A stretch of 64,000 bases of DNA from Ricinus communis (GCF_019578655.1 NC_063257.1:25747939-25811938); one strand, 5' to 3'. Shown: positions 35,541 to 46,349, counted from the stretch's first letter. Notes: a model not told the origin generated them from the sequence alone. Made by a program: numbers and translations.

Positions 35541-35815
35541 AACCACTAAATCCAAGCCTTTCTTCAACATCTCGAACCGCCCAACTCCCTACCTGCATTC
35601 AACACACATTCATACACATTTAGGCTATAATTCAAGTAAAAATGTACCAAACAGGGAAGTTCATATTCACCTATCACCAAGAATCCGACTTAAGTTATTA
35701 AAATCCTAGCTTCAAACAATTAGGTTTAGTCACTAAGCAAGTGCTCTAACTACCATCAAACATGTAAATGACTGATAAAATAAAAACAATGTAAAGCTAA
35801 ATATGGGAATACCCT
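35541..35815 (-). other. Noncoding link between pol remnant and leader (A)
   Basis: It is collinear with 13808-14090 of element C in reverse complement (catttttacttgaattatagc landmark near 35640). At about 35815 it joins the beginning of integrase, so the end-of-pol motif and nearly all of integrase are missing here. No gene was seen. Confidence 0.65.
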
Positions 35816-36073
35816 TTGGTAGGACCTTCGCAACCAAATTATTCGCATAATCCGAAAACCAAGGGGAATCAGTATATACCTACAATGAACACAAATGCTC
35901 ATCAGGGAAGCTATCATCAATGGCCTTCTCATCAAGTGCCGCCAAGCTCAGGTTCTCCAACCTCGATAAGTGATCCGCTACTAGGTTCTCAGCGCCCTTT
36001 TTATCCTTGATTTCTATGTCAAATTCCTGCAAGAGTAGAATCCATCTAATCAGTCTCAGTTTAGCATTAGAGA
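35816..36073 (-). pseudogene. Athila RNase H tail / integrase start (A)
   Basis: On the minus strand it reads [20 protein letters not shown], then [14 protein letters not shown], and the beginning of integrase (SPWFSDYANNLVAKVLPKG). The glutamine codon CAG mutated to TAG in D and F is intact here. Catalytic RNase H residues and all integrase domains are missing. It ends near 35816. Confidence 0.8.
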
Positions 36074-36119
36074 AGCATAAGTTGCTAGAGCATATCATTT
36101 AACCCCTAGAACAATGCCC
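36074..36119 (-). other. 46-bp patch of 3'-ORF sequence between RT and RNase H
   Basis: The stretch gcataa..gagcatatcatttaacccct..gaac is a near copy of 33118-33163, inside the 3' ORF of the same element, in the same orientation. It replaces the RT connection and most of RNase H. This looks like filler DNA from template switching or end joining. Confidence 0.7.
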
Positions 36120-36780
36120 TCTCTCACTATAAAATGACATTTTTCCTAATTTAGAACTAAATTTGCCTCAACACGTTGTGCAAGCATGCGCTCTAAATTA
36201 GACAAGCAGTGTGAGAAAGAGTTACTGAACACAGAGAAGTTGTCCATGAAAACCTCCATGGACTCCTCAATCATATCATGGAAGATTGCCATCATACATC
36301 TCTGAAAAGTGGCAGGTGCATTGCATAAACCAAATGGCATCCTCCGGTATGCGAACGTCCCACATAGGGGCAAGTAAATGTTGTCTTCTCCTGGTCCTCA
36401 GGTGCGATTGGTATATGAAAATAACCTAAAAAACCATCAAGAAAATAGTAAAACATATGGCCTGATAGACGCTCAAGCATATGATTAATAAATGGAAGGG
36501 GAAAGTGGTCCTTTCGGGTTGTATCATTTAGCCTCCTGTAATCGATGCAAACCAGAAAACCGGTTACGTCCTTGTTGGTATCAATTCGTCCTTCTCATTC
36601 CTTATCACAGTCATCCCTCCTTTCTTTGCTACAACCTGCACAAGACTCACCCACGAGCTATCAAATATGGGATAAATCAAGCCTGAATCAAGAAGTTTAA
36701 TTACCTCCTTTTTCACCACCTCATTCATGTTCGGCTTAAGTAGTCTTTGTAGCTGCATCACTTGGCTTGAAACTATCCTC
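36120..36780 (-). pseudogene. Athila reverse transcriptase (A)
   Basis: The minus strand carries the RT blocks in order, in changing frames: LLDSGLIYPIFDSSWVS, KGGMTVIRNEKDELIPT, MLERLSGHMFYYFLDG, PEDQEKTTFTCPY, GTFAYRRMPFGLCNAPATF. The active-site box then reads FMDN (plus-strand 36239-36250), where the family has FMDD. The second catalytic aspartate is replaced by asparagine, so the enzyme could not polymerise even without the frameshifts. Confidence 0.85.
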
Positions 36781-37150
36781 CATCAGGATCTTCTGCAAGC
36801 AAAAACTAGGAATGATTCCAGGGATGTCTGCAATCTTATATACAAAGGCCGTAGGGTACTTCTTGAGAGACGATAGCATCATCTCCCTCTCCTCAGGAGT
36901 CAAGTCTGATGTAATAATAATTGGGCCTCTTTACCTCATCTAAGTAGGCATAACTCAAGTGCTTGAGTAGTTCCTTCAACTCTAGGACTAGAGGGTCCTC
37001 AATTGAAGGTTTCACCTTCTGCATGTCTGACCTGTCAAGAGAAACAAACGGGTTAGTAGAATGGCTGGGCTCACTAGCCAGCAAACAAGCAAGTTGTTCC
37101 AACACTTGCTCGTTGGGCAACTCCCTCTCATATCCCTGCAATACAACCTA
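36781..37150 (-). pseudogene. Athila pre-RT linker (A)
   Basis: Minus strand: ELPNEQVLEQLACLLASEP, KVKPSIEDPLVLELKELLKH, LSYAYLDE. This is a hallmark segment of Athila polyproteins ahead of RT. It is a linker without known catalytic role. The N1/N2 ORFs keep the first of these blocks. Confidence 0.8.
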
Positions 37151-37620
37151 CAAAGGGTCATCAAGCAAAATTTCCTGCATATGAGACTCAGCAACATCAT
37201 CTAAGACATCCACGGAAAATACAATATCATCATGGTCTAGGGAATGTCTCATGGAAGTCGCTAAGTCAAAGGTGATAGTCTCATCATCTACCCTAAGTTG
37301 GAGCTTTCCATTACAAACATCTATAACGGTCCTAGATGTAGCAAGGAAAGGTCTATCTAAGATTAGTGGCATAACACTCTCACCCTCCATATCCATGACA
37401 ACGAAATCTATAGGAAATATAAACTTGTCTACCTTAACAAATACATCTTCAACTATACCCCTAGGAATCTTAATAGTCATATCGGCTAACTGAATGCTCA
37501 TCCTAGTGGGTTTAGGCTTACTCAAACCAAGTTTATCAAACAAGCTAGTGGGCATCAAATTAATACTAGCTCCTAAGTCAGCTAATGCACAGTTAATTCA
37601 CCAAGGACACAGGTACAATG
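37148..37620 (-). pseudogene. Athila aspartic protease domain (A)
   Basis: The active-site motif is LADLGASINLMP (DLGA near 37566-37579), followed by SLFDKLGL, SIQLADMTIKIPRG and the second-half block LILDRPFLATSRTVIDV. The enzyme would cut the gag-pol polyprotein. About 136 residues remain open (37148-37558). It is joined to gag upstream and to the pre-RT linker downstream, with stops at the joins. Confidence 0.85.
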
Positions 37621-38219
37621 AAACTCCCTAGATCACGCCTCTTAACAGGCAGCTTGTTTTGCAGAATGGCAGAGCATTCCTCATTTAGGTCACCAATCCC
37701 AAATCCTCTAGTCTCCTCTTGTTGCTCAATATCTCCTTTTGAAATTTTGCATACTTCAGCATCTGCGAAATAGCCTCAACAAAAGGAAGGTTAGTGCACA
37801 GTTGTTTAAAAAGGTCTAGAAACTTACTGAACTACCAGTAAACCTTTTCCTGCCTCAGTCGAGCAGGATACGGGATAGGTGGCTGGTACTCCTTCACTGG
37901 ATTCTTCTTCTTGTCCTCAGCTCTCACAGGCTCTATCTCCTTAGGTTCTAGTTCCTTCCTGGCAGGCTCATCCTTCACAACAACATCATTATTATTAGCT
38001 ACAAGTAAGGAACTAGATAACTCCCTACCTGATCGTAAGGTGATAGCCTTGCAATGCTCCCTCGGGTTAGACTCTGTAGTGCTAGGGAGTGTCCCTGGTT
38101 GTCTCTCAGCCAACATCTTAGAAATCTGGCCTATCTGGTTTCCAAATTCTAAATGGAGGCCTGCTGATTCCTAAGTGCGTTGTCTGTCTGCTGAAATCTG
38201 TTGTCGGTAGAGGACACAA
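37621..38219 (-). pseudogene. Athila gag C-terminal part (A), left of the N2 insertion
   Basis: On the minus strand the coding resumes with KFVSSTDNRFQQTDNALRNQ, then EHCKAITLRSGREL and a charged linker (EPKEIEPVRAEDKKK), followed by the PIPYPARL..K motif. Its partner lies at 42569-43808. Joining plus-strand 38228 and 42570 in thought restores an in-frame E-K-K-P-K-F-V, marking the insertion point of N2. Confidence 0.8.
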
Positions 38220-38233
38220 ATTTCTAAAGTTTT

Positions 38234-38251
38234 TGGCGCTGTTGCCGGGGA
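38234..38251 (+). other. tRNA-Asp primer-binding site (N2)
   Basis: TGGCGCTGTTGCCGGGGA has one mismatch to the tRNA-Asp 3' complement. The preceding bases (aagtttt) match the LTR-PBS spacer of N1, but no LTR precedes them. Confidence 0.85.
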
Positions 38252-38386
38252 ATGTTTGAAAACTAGAGTGAAATTTGCTATTTGTTAATTTAGCCATTTA
38301 TTTTATTTTATTTTATTTTTGTTTTGTTTGTATATATTTATTTTCTTTAAGTTTATGATTAAGATAGTGAATGATAAGGAGGTTCA

Positions 38387-39388
38387 ATGCTAAACTCAAA
38401 CTCTTTGTATGACGCATTGGAAAATGGGATTAGGAACCAAGAGAGTGCTAAAAATTGGGATACCCGTGCATCTTTAGAAGCTCGAGTGGAATCATTTTGC
38501 AGGGCTACCGATCAACTCTCCACTTCTATTCTTTCATCTCAAGTTTTTTGTGAATTTTGTTGTGGTTTACATTTGAGTAATGATTGTCCATTGTACAGTG
38601 ATGTTGCTCATTGTTCTTATAACTATGAACAGGTGAATTATACGGGCAATTAGCCAAATGACTCGTATGGAAGCACCTATAATCAAGAGTGGAGCACTCA
38701 TTCACCCTATGGATGGAGCTTAGATGGCCCAGAACCACCAAAATCTCAGCAACCACATCAGTAGCCTAATCTTGCACCTTCAACTCAAGATGAAGAGTTA
38801 GTGTCGGAGGAGCTGATGATGAGGTTCATTACAAGTCTTGATGATAGATTCCAACAAACAGAGAGGATACTTGAAGATCAACAAGCCTCGATTAACAACA
38901 TAGAGCATCAAGTAGGCTTAATCTTCAAGTTACTAGCTGAAGAGTAATTGGGAACTTCATCAAACGCTACTAAATCCGAGGAACATTTGAGCGCCGTCAC
39001 TTTGCGTTCAGGTGAGAATTTTTTTGGTTTATCTACTATGTTTGACGATGATGCTTTTGTGCAGGACAACTCTTTGAACATGGAAATGGAACCAGAAAAG
39101 GAAGAGGCAAACATGATCCCTTTGAAAGACTACCAACAGGAATGTACAGTTGATGATGCTGAGTTGCAGTTAGAAGAATTTTTTGTGGATTTTTCACAAG
39201 TCCCTTCGATGATGGAAGATGAGCACGAGTTATCCAATGAGGAAGTCTTGGAGGAGCTCGAGTTTCTTCTAGCAAGTGAACCAAGCCAAGGACTAGAGAA
39301 AACCATCAACGTTCCTGAAGAAATTGCCCAACCGTCGATCCTTCCAATTGGTGAAACTCCAGCTTTGAAATTGGAAGAGCCCCTATAG
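38387..39388 (+). pseudogene. N2 ORF: gag C-terminal half plus pre-RT linker
   Basis: One reading frame of 334 codons is interrupted by only three stops (TAG 38651-38653, TAG near 38761, TAA near 38944), with no frameshift. It starts MLNSNSLYDALENG and has the knuckle CEFCCGLHLSNDC, TYNQEWSTHSPYGW, DDRFQQTERILEDQQASI, AVTLRSGENF, an acidic stretch (39040-39250) and EELEFLLASEPSQGLE. The first two stops fit TGG/CAG to TAG transitions. Compared with N1 the protein is well conserved. Confidence 0.75.
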
Positions 39389-41140
39389 CATCATGACTAC
39401 GTTCAATTATACGAGGAGCAAGTTTTGCCCATCATACTGGCAGCTTGCTTGACAGTCCGTAAGAGCAAGTCGACGATTATCCCTTTAAGCGGATACTTGA
39501 AGCCATTTACTTGGAAGAAGGATGGATGGTCGTCAATCCCCACCGTTTGCTTTTCAGCATGAGTCCAGCTAAGAAGACTCATCACATCAAAAAGAAGCGC
39601 TTTTGGGAGGCACCCCAAACTTTATCTTTAATCTCTAATATTTTAACCTTTTGTTTTGAAAGATTTTATTAGTTTTAGTTTTCATATTTTATTTAATTTT
39701 TGTTTCAATTTCGATTTTAATTCCTTATTTTATTATTTGCAGCCACTCCTCTACCACAGTCAGGGCAGTATTAGTTCTTTTCCCTTTTGCATTTCTTATA
39801 TTTTGTACACTGAGGACAGTGTGTCCTTCAAGTGTGGGGTGGGTGATATTTATCCCATCTTAATTATTTGTTTATTCTTTGTGCAATTTTTTGTAAAATT
39901 TTGAAAATTTTTCACTTTGTTTCGATGCTCTTACTGTTGACTTGCTTTTGAAATCCTGTTTATGTCCATGTGATCGGGTAAAACCGATAGTGTTGAGTTT
40001 CGCGGAAGAATGTAAGATAATTAGTTTGAGTTTTGCACTAAGTTGCTTTGGTTTATTTAATTCTGTTTTGATGATTTTTGTTTGGAACCTACTCAAAAGC
40101 ACACTTGTGAGAAATTGAGCCTAAATTGTAAGCATACACTTTATATGCTTGTATTTATTTCTTGTTGAGAGTGCCAATTACTGTCTTTACTTTTAGAACT
40201 TGCTCGGTAATGCTTATGAGGACCACAAGGATAGTTTAACACTTTGGTATGATAGAGGCACTTAGGTTTTTCATTCTAGCCAAATAGCCTTCATTCGTTT
40301 ATTGATTCTGTAGATAACCCCTTCTTTCACCATTTTTTTATCATATTCCATTACCACTTAGTTTTATTCTGCTTTGGGTTATGATTTTGCACATGAGTTG
40401 TGTTTATTGGGAATTTTTATCTTGGCAATAGCTTTGGAATCTTGTAGCAGCTTACTTCAATCCAAAAAGAAATTCACTCTATTATGTGAATGTTCTTCCC
40501 TTATAAAAGAAAAAAAAAGAAAGAAGAAAAGAAAAGAAATAGAAGAATAAGAGGGAAAGGTGATGAAAAGAAAGAAAGTAAATGAGCTAAACATTTTGAC
40601 TTGATTCCTATTTCCCACCTTGGACTACTATCCATTGTTTACCCCTTGTGATTATTGTGACTTGTGTGCATGTCATGTATTTCATTGCAGAACACCATAG
40701 GTTCAACATCTTATCAAATTTACCTACCCCTACCAAATCCCCATTACAACCCTTATAAAGACCTCTTAACATGGTTGTTGACTCTCTATAAGTGGTAGGA
40801 GTAGGATTTAAGAGCAAACATATAGTAAGTAAGGCAGTAGTTGATGCATTGAGTGATTAAAGACTACCCTTTAAACACTTTGAGTGACTTAGAGTTAATC
40901 TGGTGAGGAGTTCGTTCTGAATAATTTTGTTAAGACAGTATTTTGCGAATTATTGGCATCTTGGTTGTGATACTTGAATTGATTGCTTCGTTTCTTTTTG
41001 TTTGACTTACGCTTGTTAAGGATATGTGCAGGAGCTCTCTAGCTTGTCTGTCAGTTTAAGTATTATTCCTTAGTGGTTTATTTTCCTTATTTTACTTTTG
41101 ATTGCTTGAGGACAAGCAATGAGCTAAGTGTGGGGTTATT
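39389..41140 (+). other. N2 tail: end-of-pol motif, 3' noncoding region, hairpin and PPT
   Basis: AAGAAGCGCTTTTGGGAGGC is at 39593-39612. The internal PPT-like module cactgaggacagtgtgtcc..aagtgtggggtggg lies at 39809-39844, tgatcgggtaaaaccgatag at 39971-39990, and a purine-rich tract (A/G) at 40503-40580. A perfect hairpin attgcttg-agga-caagcaat is at 41101-41120, and the polypurine tract taagtgtggggtt at 41125-41137. A 3' ORF is absent from this element. Confidence 0.75.
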
Positions 41141-42568
41141 TGATGTGCGTAAAATACACACATCTAAAATGGGGTTTTTAAGATAGATTTTATAGACATT
41201 TTGATGTGAATTGGTCCCAACACTCACCCTATACGTCTGTTTGTGTGCATTAGGTCCAAAAGAAGTCAAAGGATGATAAAGGGAAGAATTTGAGCATAAT
41301 TGGACGTCAAAGCTCCGAAACAAGCTAAGTACGAGCATAAGGAAGCTGAACATGGCCGTGTTGGTTTTAACACTGGCCGTGTTCCCAACACGTTCACCAA
41401 CACGGCCGTGTTGGTGCATCAAACATCAAAGTTTTAGGGAGCACAGCCATAGAGAGTAACACGGGCATCAACACCAGCCCGTGTGGGGAACACGGTCACC
41501 AACACTGTCGTGTTGGCGGCGACATGGGGAATTAGTTAAAAGAAAGAAGAGAGGATAAAAGAAAAGAGAGCGAGGGAGAACGTCCCAAACCCTAACTTTT
41601 CTTTCTGAAAGGGTTTTCTAAGCCGAAACCAAGGGAAAAGGAGACTTGGATCAAGGTTTCAATCGGATTCTCTTCGAGGATTGAAGATTAGGCGAGGTTC
41701 GTTGATTGGTTTTTAAATCGAGCAAGAGGAATAAGAATTGATTCAGTTTGAGCAAGAGGAATTGGGGCTGTTTACTCTCATCTAAGGGTGTAATTGGTTT
41801 TCTCTACCTTTTTACTCATTGTTGTCATTGAATTCTTGTGAATTTTGATAATGAACATGATTAGCTAGATTGATTTAATCCATTGGGATTTCTTTACTAT
41901 GTTGGCTTGATATTGTATTGTTGGATTGTTTGGGATAATTTTGTATTCTTCTTGCTTTCAGTATTAATAAGATAATGCATTATTCATCAGACGTTGTGAA
42001 TTGTGATGTTTAGATTGCTTTATGAGATTGAGAAATCCGTTTTGAATAGCAAGAACTGGTTAATAATCGCTTAGAGATAAGGATAATTAATTAGCCAGAT
42101 TAAGAATTAACAAAGCTTAATAGAGGTGGATTAATGCTTAATGCTAATTTAAGAATCAATCGTTAGGAAGAGATTCCAACTTTAGGTTATTAGGTTTAGG
42201 AATTCAGTTATCTCGAGAGAGAAACCGAATTCGGTTAAGAATTCATCCTCGGGTAGCATAATTAGACTCACCGATCCTTTATCTTTTGTTTGGTTGCCAA
42301 CTAGTTTAGATTCCCTTTAGGTTTGTCTTCTTGCCTTGATTATCTCATTTATCAATTACTCCTGCATCTCCCTTAGAACTTAGCTTGTAGTTATTAGTTA
42401 GTTTATGAATTATTTATCGCTAATTGTAGGTTAATATAACAAAGAACAAAGGAGTAACTCTGGGCTTTCACTTTCCCGAGGAATATGACCTTGATACTCG
42501 CCATTAGTGCTAGACTGCATCGATAGGTACACTCCCTTAGATTGTAGCTAACACGATTTAGCCTATCA
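41141..42568 (+). repeat. 3' LTR of N2
   Basis: It starts TGATGTGCGTAAAATACACA and ends ..ttagcctatca at 42568 (1428 bp). Short inverted repeats (aacacggccgtgttggt type) lie at 41345-41520, a variant of the CACGGCC array. ttaggcttcttctcc of the A gag follows directly. Confidence 0.9.
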
Positions 42569-43808
42569 TTAGGCTTCTTCTCCTGAGGTGAAGGTAGTTG
42601 ACCGGCTTGCAGCTATCGCTATTGCTGATGCAACCTTTGAAAGCTGGGTGGTCCCTGGGCGCTGTTATTCGTCCAATTGAAGTTGGGATGATTGCACCAA
42701 CCAGGGTTGTATGTATTATTGTACGGATTGTTCTGCTGTTTAGGTGTATTACCTATATAGTCTACCTATTCAAGGTCAGTAGAAACAATGGAGGATGAAG
42801 AAGTGGAAGGTGAAGCAAACATACCTCCCGCATTACAGTTTGCACTGTAGTGCGCCCCACCGCAGAACTCGCAGCTTATCTAGGCTGCATTAACCGGCAT
42901 CTGAAGCTGGTCTAATTTCTTGGTCAGAAGCTCCACTTGAGCTGCCAAGGTTGCTGTGGAATCTAGTTGGTTGACCACTCCCTACTTGACTGGTCGACTC
43001 CTAGAGGATTGCCACTGGTAGTTGTTCATGGCCATCTCCTCTATCAGATTTTGTGCCTGCTTCGACGTCTTACTGTTCAAGGCCCCACCTACTGCAGCAT
43101 CTACCATCTGCCTAGTAGCAAGGTTCAAACCGCTGTAGAAAGTTTGAACCTGCATCCATACTGGTAGTCCGTGGTGTGGGCAACATCGAAGCAAGTCTTT
43201 GTACCTTTTCCAAGCATCTTACATGCTCTCGTCATCGAACTACACAAAAGAAGATATGTCATTTCTCAATCTAGCAGTTTTAGCAGGAGGAAAGTACTTA
43301 TATAAAAATTTCTCAGCCAAAGATCTACATGTCGTAATAGTGTTGGCTGGGACTGACTGCAGCCATCTTTTCGCTTGGTCCCTCAAAGTAAAGGGAAATA
43401 GCCTCAACCAAATGGTATCATCAGTCGTTCCATTTATCTTGAAGGTGTCACAAATCTCCAAGATGTTGGCTATGTGAGTGTTTGGGTCCTCGCTCGGCAG
43501 TCCCTAAATTGTACCCTATTCTGGACCATTTGTATCACTTTCGGCTTTATTTCAAAGTTATTGGCTACCCAAGGTGGTCGTAATATACTCGTCTGTGTCC
43601 CCTCAAGAGAAGGTCTAGCAAACTCATACATTGTCATGTTTTCATCCGTAGCCTGGTTGTTGTCTCCTATCCCTGCTGGTCTATTTACAAGGGCTTCAAT
43701 CTCTATCCGCGCCTCCTCTTCTTCTTGCATACACTTCCTCAAAAGACGGAGGGATCGCTCTGGTTCAATAAGAAGGTCTACAGGAGTAGGATTAGAGGTC
43801 CTAGTCAT
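42569..43808 (-). pseudogene. Athila gag (A), right of the N2 insertion
   Basis: ATG is at 43806-43808 (MTRTSNPTPVD..), after the conserved leader. Blocks in order: [103 protein letters not shown], then a Cys/His knuckle and NTYNPGW near 42690. Several frameshifts and stops occur. It is separated from its C-terminus by N2. Confidence 0.85.
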
Positions 43809-43948
43809 AAACTACCTGAAATTAAAAGGCAGCAACCAAAGAACGCAAAAATGAATAAAATAATAAAGAATAGAAAGAAATGAAAAGACATAAAATAAAA
43901 ATGGCTAGATTAACACAAACACAAATTCCCTCTAATTCACAAAAAAGT

Positions 43949-43966
43949 TCCCCGGCAACGGTGCCA
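43949..43966 (-). other. tRNA-Asp primer-binding site (A)
   Basis: tccccggcaacggtgcca is the complement of TGGCACCGTTGCCGGGGA, with one mismatch. The 5' LTR terminus (tgataggct, plus-strand 43973) is six bases away. Confidence 0.9.
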
Positions 43967-43972
43967 AAAACT

Positions 43973-45053
43973 TGATAGGCTATTTATGTAGCTATAATCT
44001 AAGGCATTGAACCTATCGATGCATACTAGCACTAATGGCGAATATCAAGGTCGTATTCTCGGGAAAGAGTGATCCTAGAACTACTGCAGCGTCTTATGTT
44101 ATCTAACCTTAACAAAATCGATGAAGTTAATATTCTATGACTAGATGCAAGCTAAGTGATTAACTAAATGTCAAACAGTCTGCAAAGATTTAGGGAAACA
44201 ATCAAAGGGAGAAAGCAAACCCAATGGGACCTAAGCTAATTGGATTTTAGTGAAGGTAGAGATTATATTGATTACTTATTGTGATTACCCATGAGCAGAT
44301 TCTAAATTGAATTTGATTTCCCTCTCGAGAACATTGAATTCCTAAACATAAGAACCTAAAAATCTCTTCCGAACGATTGATTTTAGGTTAGCCTTAAGAT
44401 TAAATCCACTACTATTAAGAGTTGTTAATTCTTAATCTTGCTAGTCAATTACCCTTATCTCTAAGTGATCATTAACCAGTTCTTACTATTCAAGTTTCCA
44501 ATTACTAAATGAACTTCTCAATTACATAAAGCAATCTGAACAACACAATTCGCAACGTCTCATGAATAATGCTATTTCTTATTAATAATGAAAGCAAGAA
44601 GAATACAAGCATTGATAATCAAAATCTCATAAACATTAAATGGAATCTAACAACAAAGGAAACCCAATGGGTTCAGCAATTCTAACTACTCATGCTAACA
44701 AATAACATAAAGTAAGGAACAAATATAAAAAAGGAAATTGAAAACATGTACACCCTTCTTCTGCAAGTCAGATGAACAACCCTAAATCCCTAAATCTGAA
44801 TAATGAACCTCAAATTGCCTCTTGAATGCCTCCAAAATCCACTCTTGATCTTCAATGTGAAGCTTAAACCACTAAAATCCATCCTTCAATATGCGAAATA
44901 GTCTCCTAAAGTCGAATATCGAAGTCTGAAAAAGCGTGGCTCGTGCGTGTATGTGAAATCTCAAGTCGGAAAATCAAACTCTAATAAAACAATTCGATTT
45001 TGCCTATATAATTGTCCCAGCATGCCGTGGTCAGCACGGGCAGAGTCCGGGCC
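43973..45053 (-). repeat. 5' LTR of element A, truncated
   Basis: It aligns with 29755-30830 of the 3' LTR, including the TATA complement (45005-45010) and the first palindromes. It stops after gcagagtccgggcc, where an unrelated LTR begins (TGTCACGACC). About 370 bases of U3 are missing. Confidence 0.85.
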
Positions 45054-46105
45054 TGTCACGACCTGCACTAGGGAATGGGTAGGCGTAAGGCTACCAAATC
45101 TCGTAGTAAGCCTAACTACTCACTAACTCAATCAAGGTATAATTCAACTTCTAACCATTATAACACTAATTCATCACCAACTTTTAATCACCCAATTATT
45201 ACACCTTTAATTCGGTCTACCAGCATAATTAGGCAAAACCTGAATTTACATGAAATTATAAAATAATAAGTCTGAAATTTCTACTGCGGAGATTCTAGAA
45301 TTTTAAAAGTCAAACATACCAAAAATAAGTTACATTAACCCGAAGATGAAAGAGTCGGGCTACTAGAGGAAAAGAACTGTAGAAAAACTAACACCACTTG
45401 AAAAACAGTAAAATTGAGACTGTTAGTCTCGAGAGTGAGTTAAAATCATATATCCCAAAATGAATATAAATACTTAAATAAAACATTTGCTTAATTAAAA
45501 TAAAATATGTGTCATGCTATGTTTCTGTAAAATAAAATAAATTTTAGTTCATACTATGGGACAGAATACCTCAGTAGAACTCTAACCCCATCACTAACAG
45601 CCCTTTTGGCTCTCTCAGTGCAATAGAACTAGCGCCTAGAGATCGGAGCTCGAACAGGGTCCTTAAATCCAGTCTGGCACTTAATTTCCAATAAAGCCGG
45701 CGCCTAGAGAGCAACGCTCGACCAGGGACCTTTACTCCAGCCAACACACTCTACACAGCCTAGAGAGTTGAACTCGACTAAGGAAAGTCCCAAACTAACC
45801 TTTTACTATCTGTCTCAGATTCACACCGGTGCGCACGAGGTCCTAATGCAACCCATCAAGTGGCATGTTCTATTATCATCTCATCCCGAGTCAATAAGTA
45901 ATGATGTAGAAAATGATACATATACGAATAGTAATTAAAGTAAATAATTAACATCTTAAATCATTTAATCAGAATTGCTTATGTAAAACTTTAGCATGAC
46001 ATACATGTAGCAGATATGACTTTAACTCACAGTTCTGACGACCTCCTTGCTCTGCTCCTAAGCCTCGGGTGGAGCGGACTAAAATAATGGATTATCTATT
46101 CATGG
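45054..46105 (-). repeat. LTR of a second Ty3-gypsy type, minus strand (left arm of inverted pair)
   Basis: It starts TGTCACGACCTGCACTAGGG, the reverse complement of the end of the LTR at 47596 (..cccattccctagtgccggtc..ctgaca). Shared landmarks in opposite orientation include the cgcctagagagcaacgctcg / cctggtcgagcaatgctctc block and agttctga / gttagaactgtgagttaaag. It cuts the 5' LTR of element A. Confidence 0.75.
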
Positions 46106-46349
46106 AAATAATTCTAAAATAATGATGCAGTTCTTGTGGCCCGGCTCCTATTATTTAATTCCAGCATATTTGATGTGTCTTTGGCAGATTTTGGACCCGT
46201 TTTACGGAGGTAAATGTTCGTAATCTAGGGAAAGTTCTGCCGAATTTTTGACAGATTTCTTGAGTCCAAATTAATTTTAGGTAGTCTACTCTAGAAGTCT
46301 AGGTCTATGAAAAATTTAAGAATGTCTATTAATTGAATATTTTTCGTTA
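46106..46349. other. Centre of the inverted LTR pair
   Basis: AT-rich, LTR-like sequence (tgacagatttcttgagtcca near 46250), probably U3 of the right arm. It has no counterpart in the left arm. No gene was seen. Confidence 0.5.

Larger units (their letters stand above)
38220..42568 (+). mobile_element. Non-autonomous Athila derivative N2, nested in element A
   Basis: N2 is a plus-strand insertion inside the minus-strand gag of A. It has a PBS (38234-38251), a gag-derived ORF, the end-of-pol motif, 3' noncoding region, hairpin, polypurine tract and a complete 3' LTR (41141-42568). There is no 5' LTR: gag code of A runs to about 38228 and the PBS begins 6 bases later. It matches N1 in structure and sequence, so it is a second member of the same family, inserted after A. 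Confidence 0.8.
29755..45053 (-). mobile_element. Athila element A, minus strand, both LTRs present
   Basis: From right to left it contains a truncated 5' LTR (43973-45053), PBS, gag, protease, pre-RT, RT, a RNase H fragment, leader, 3' ORF, 3' noncoding region, polypurine tract and 3' LTR (29755-31207). Integrase is deleted apart from its first residues. The gag is split by the nested element N2 (38220-42568). The two LTRs differ at roughly one base in thirteen over the part I compared, which suggests an old insertion. Another LTR (45054) cuts its 5' LTR. Confidence 0.85.

Noticed and set aside
45075..45266. Short Asn/Ser-rich open frame near 45.1 kb
   Set aside because: It lies inside the left LTR of the inverted pair and is AT-rich by composition.
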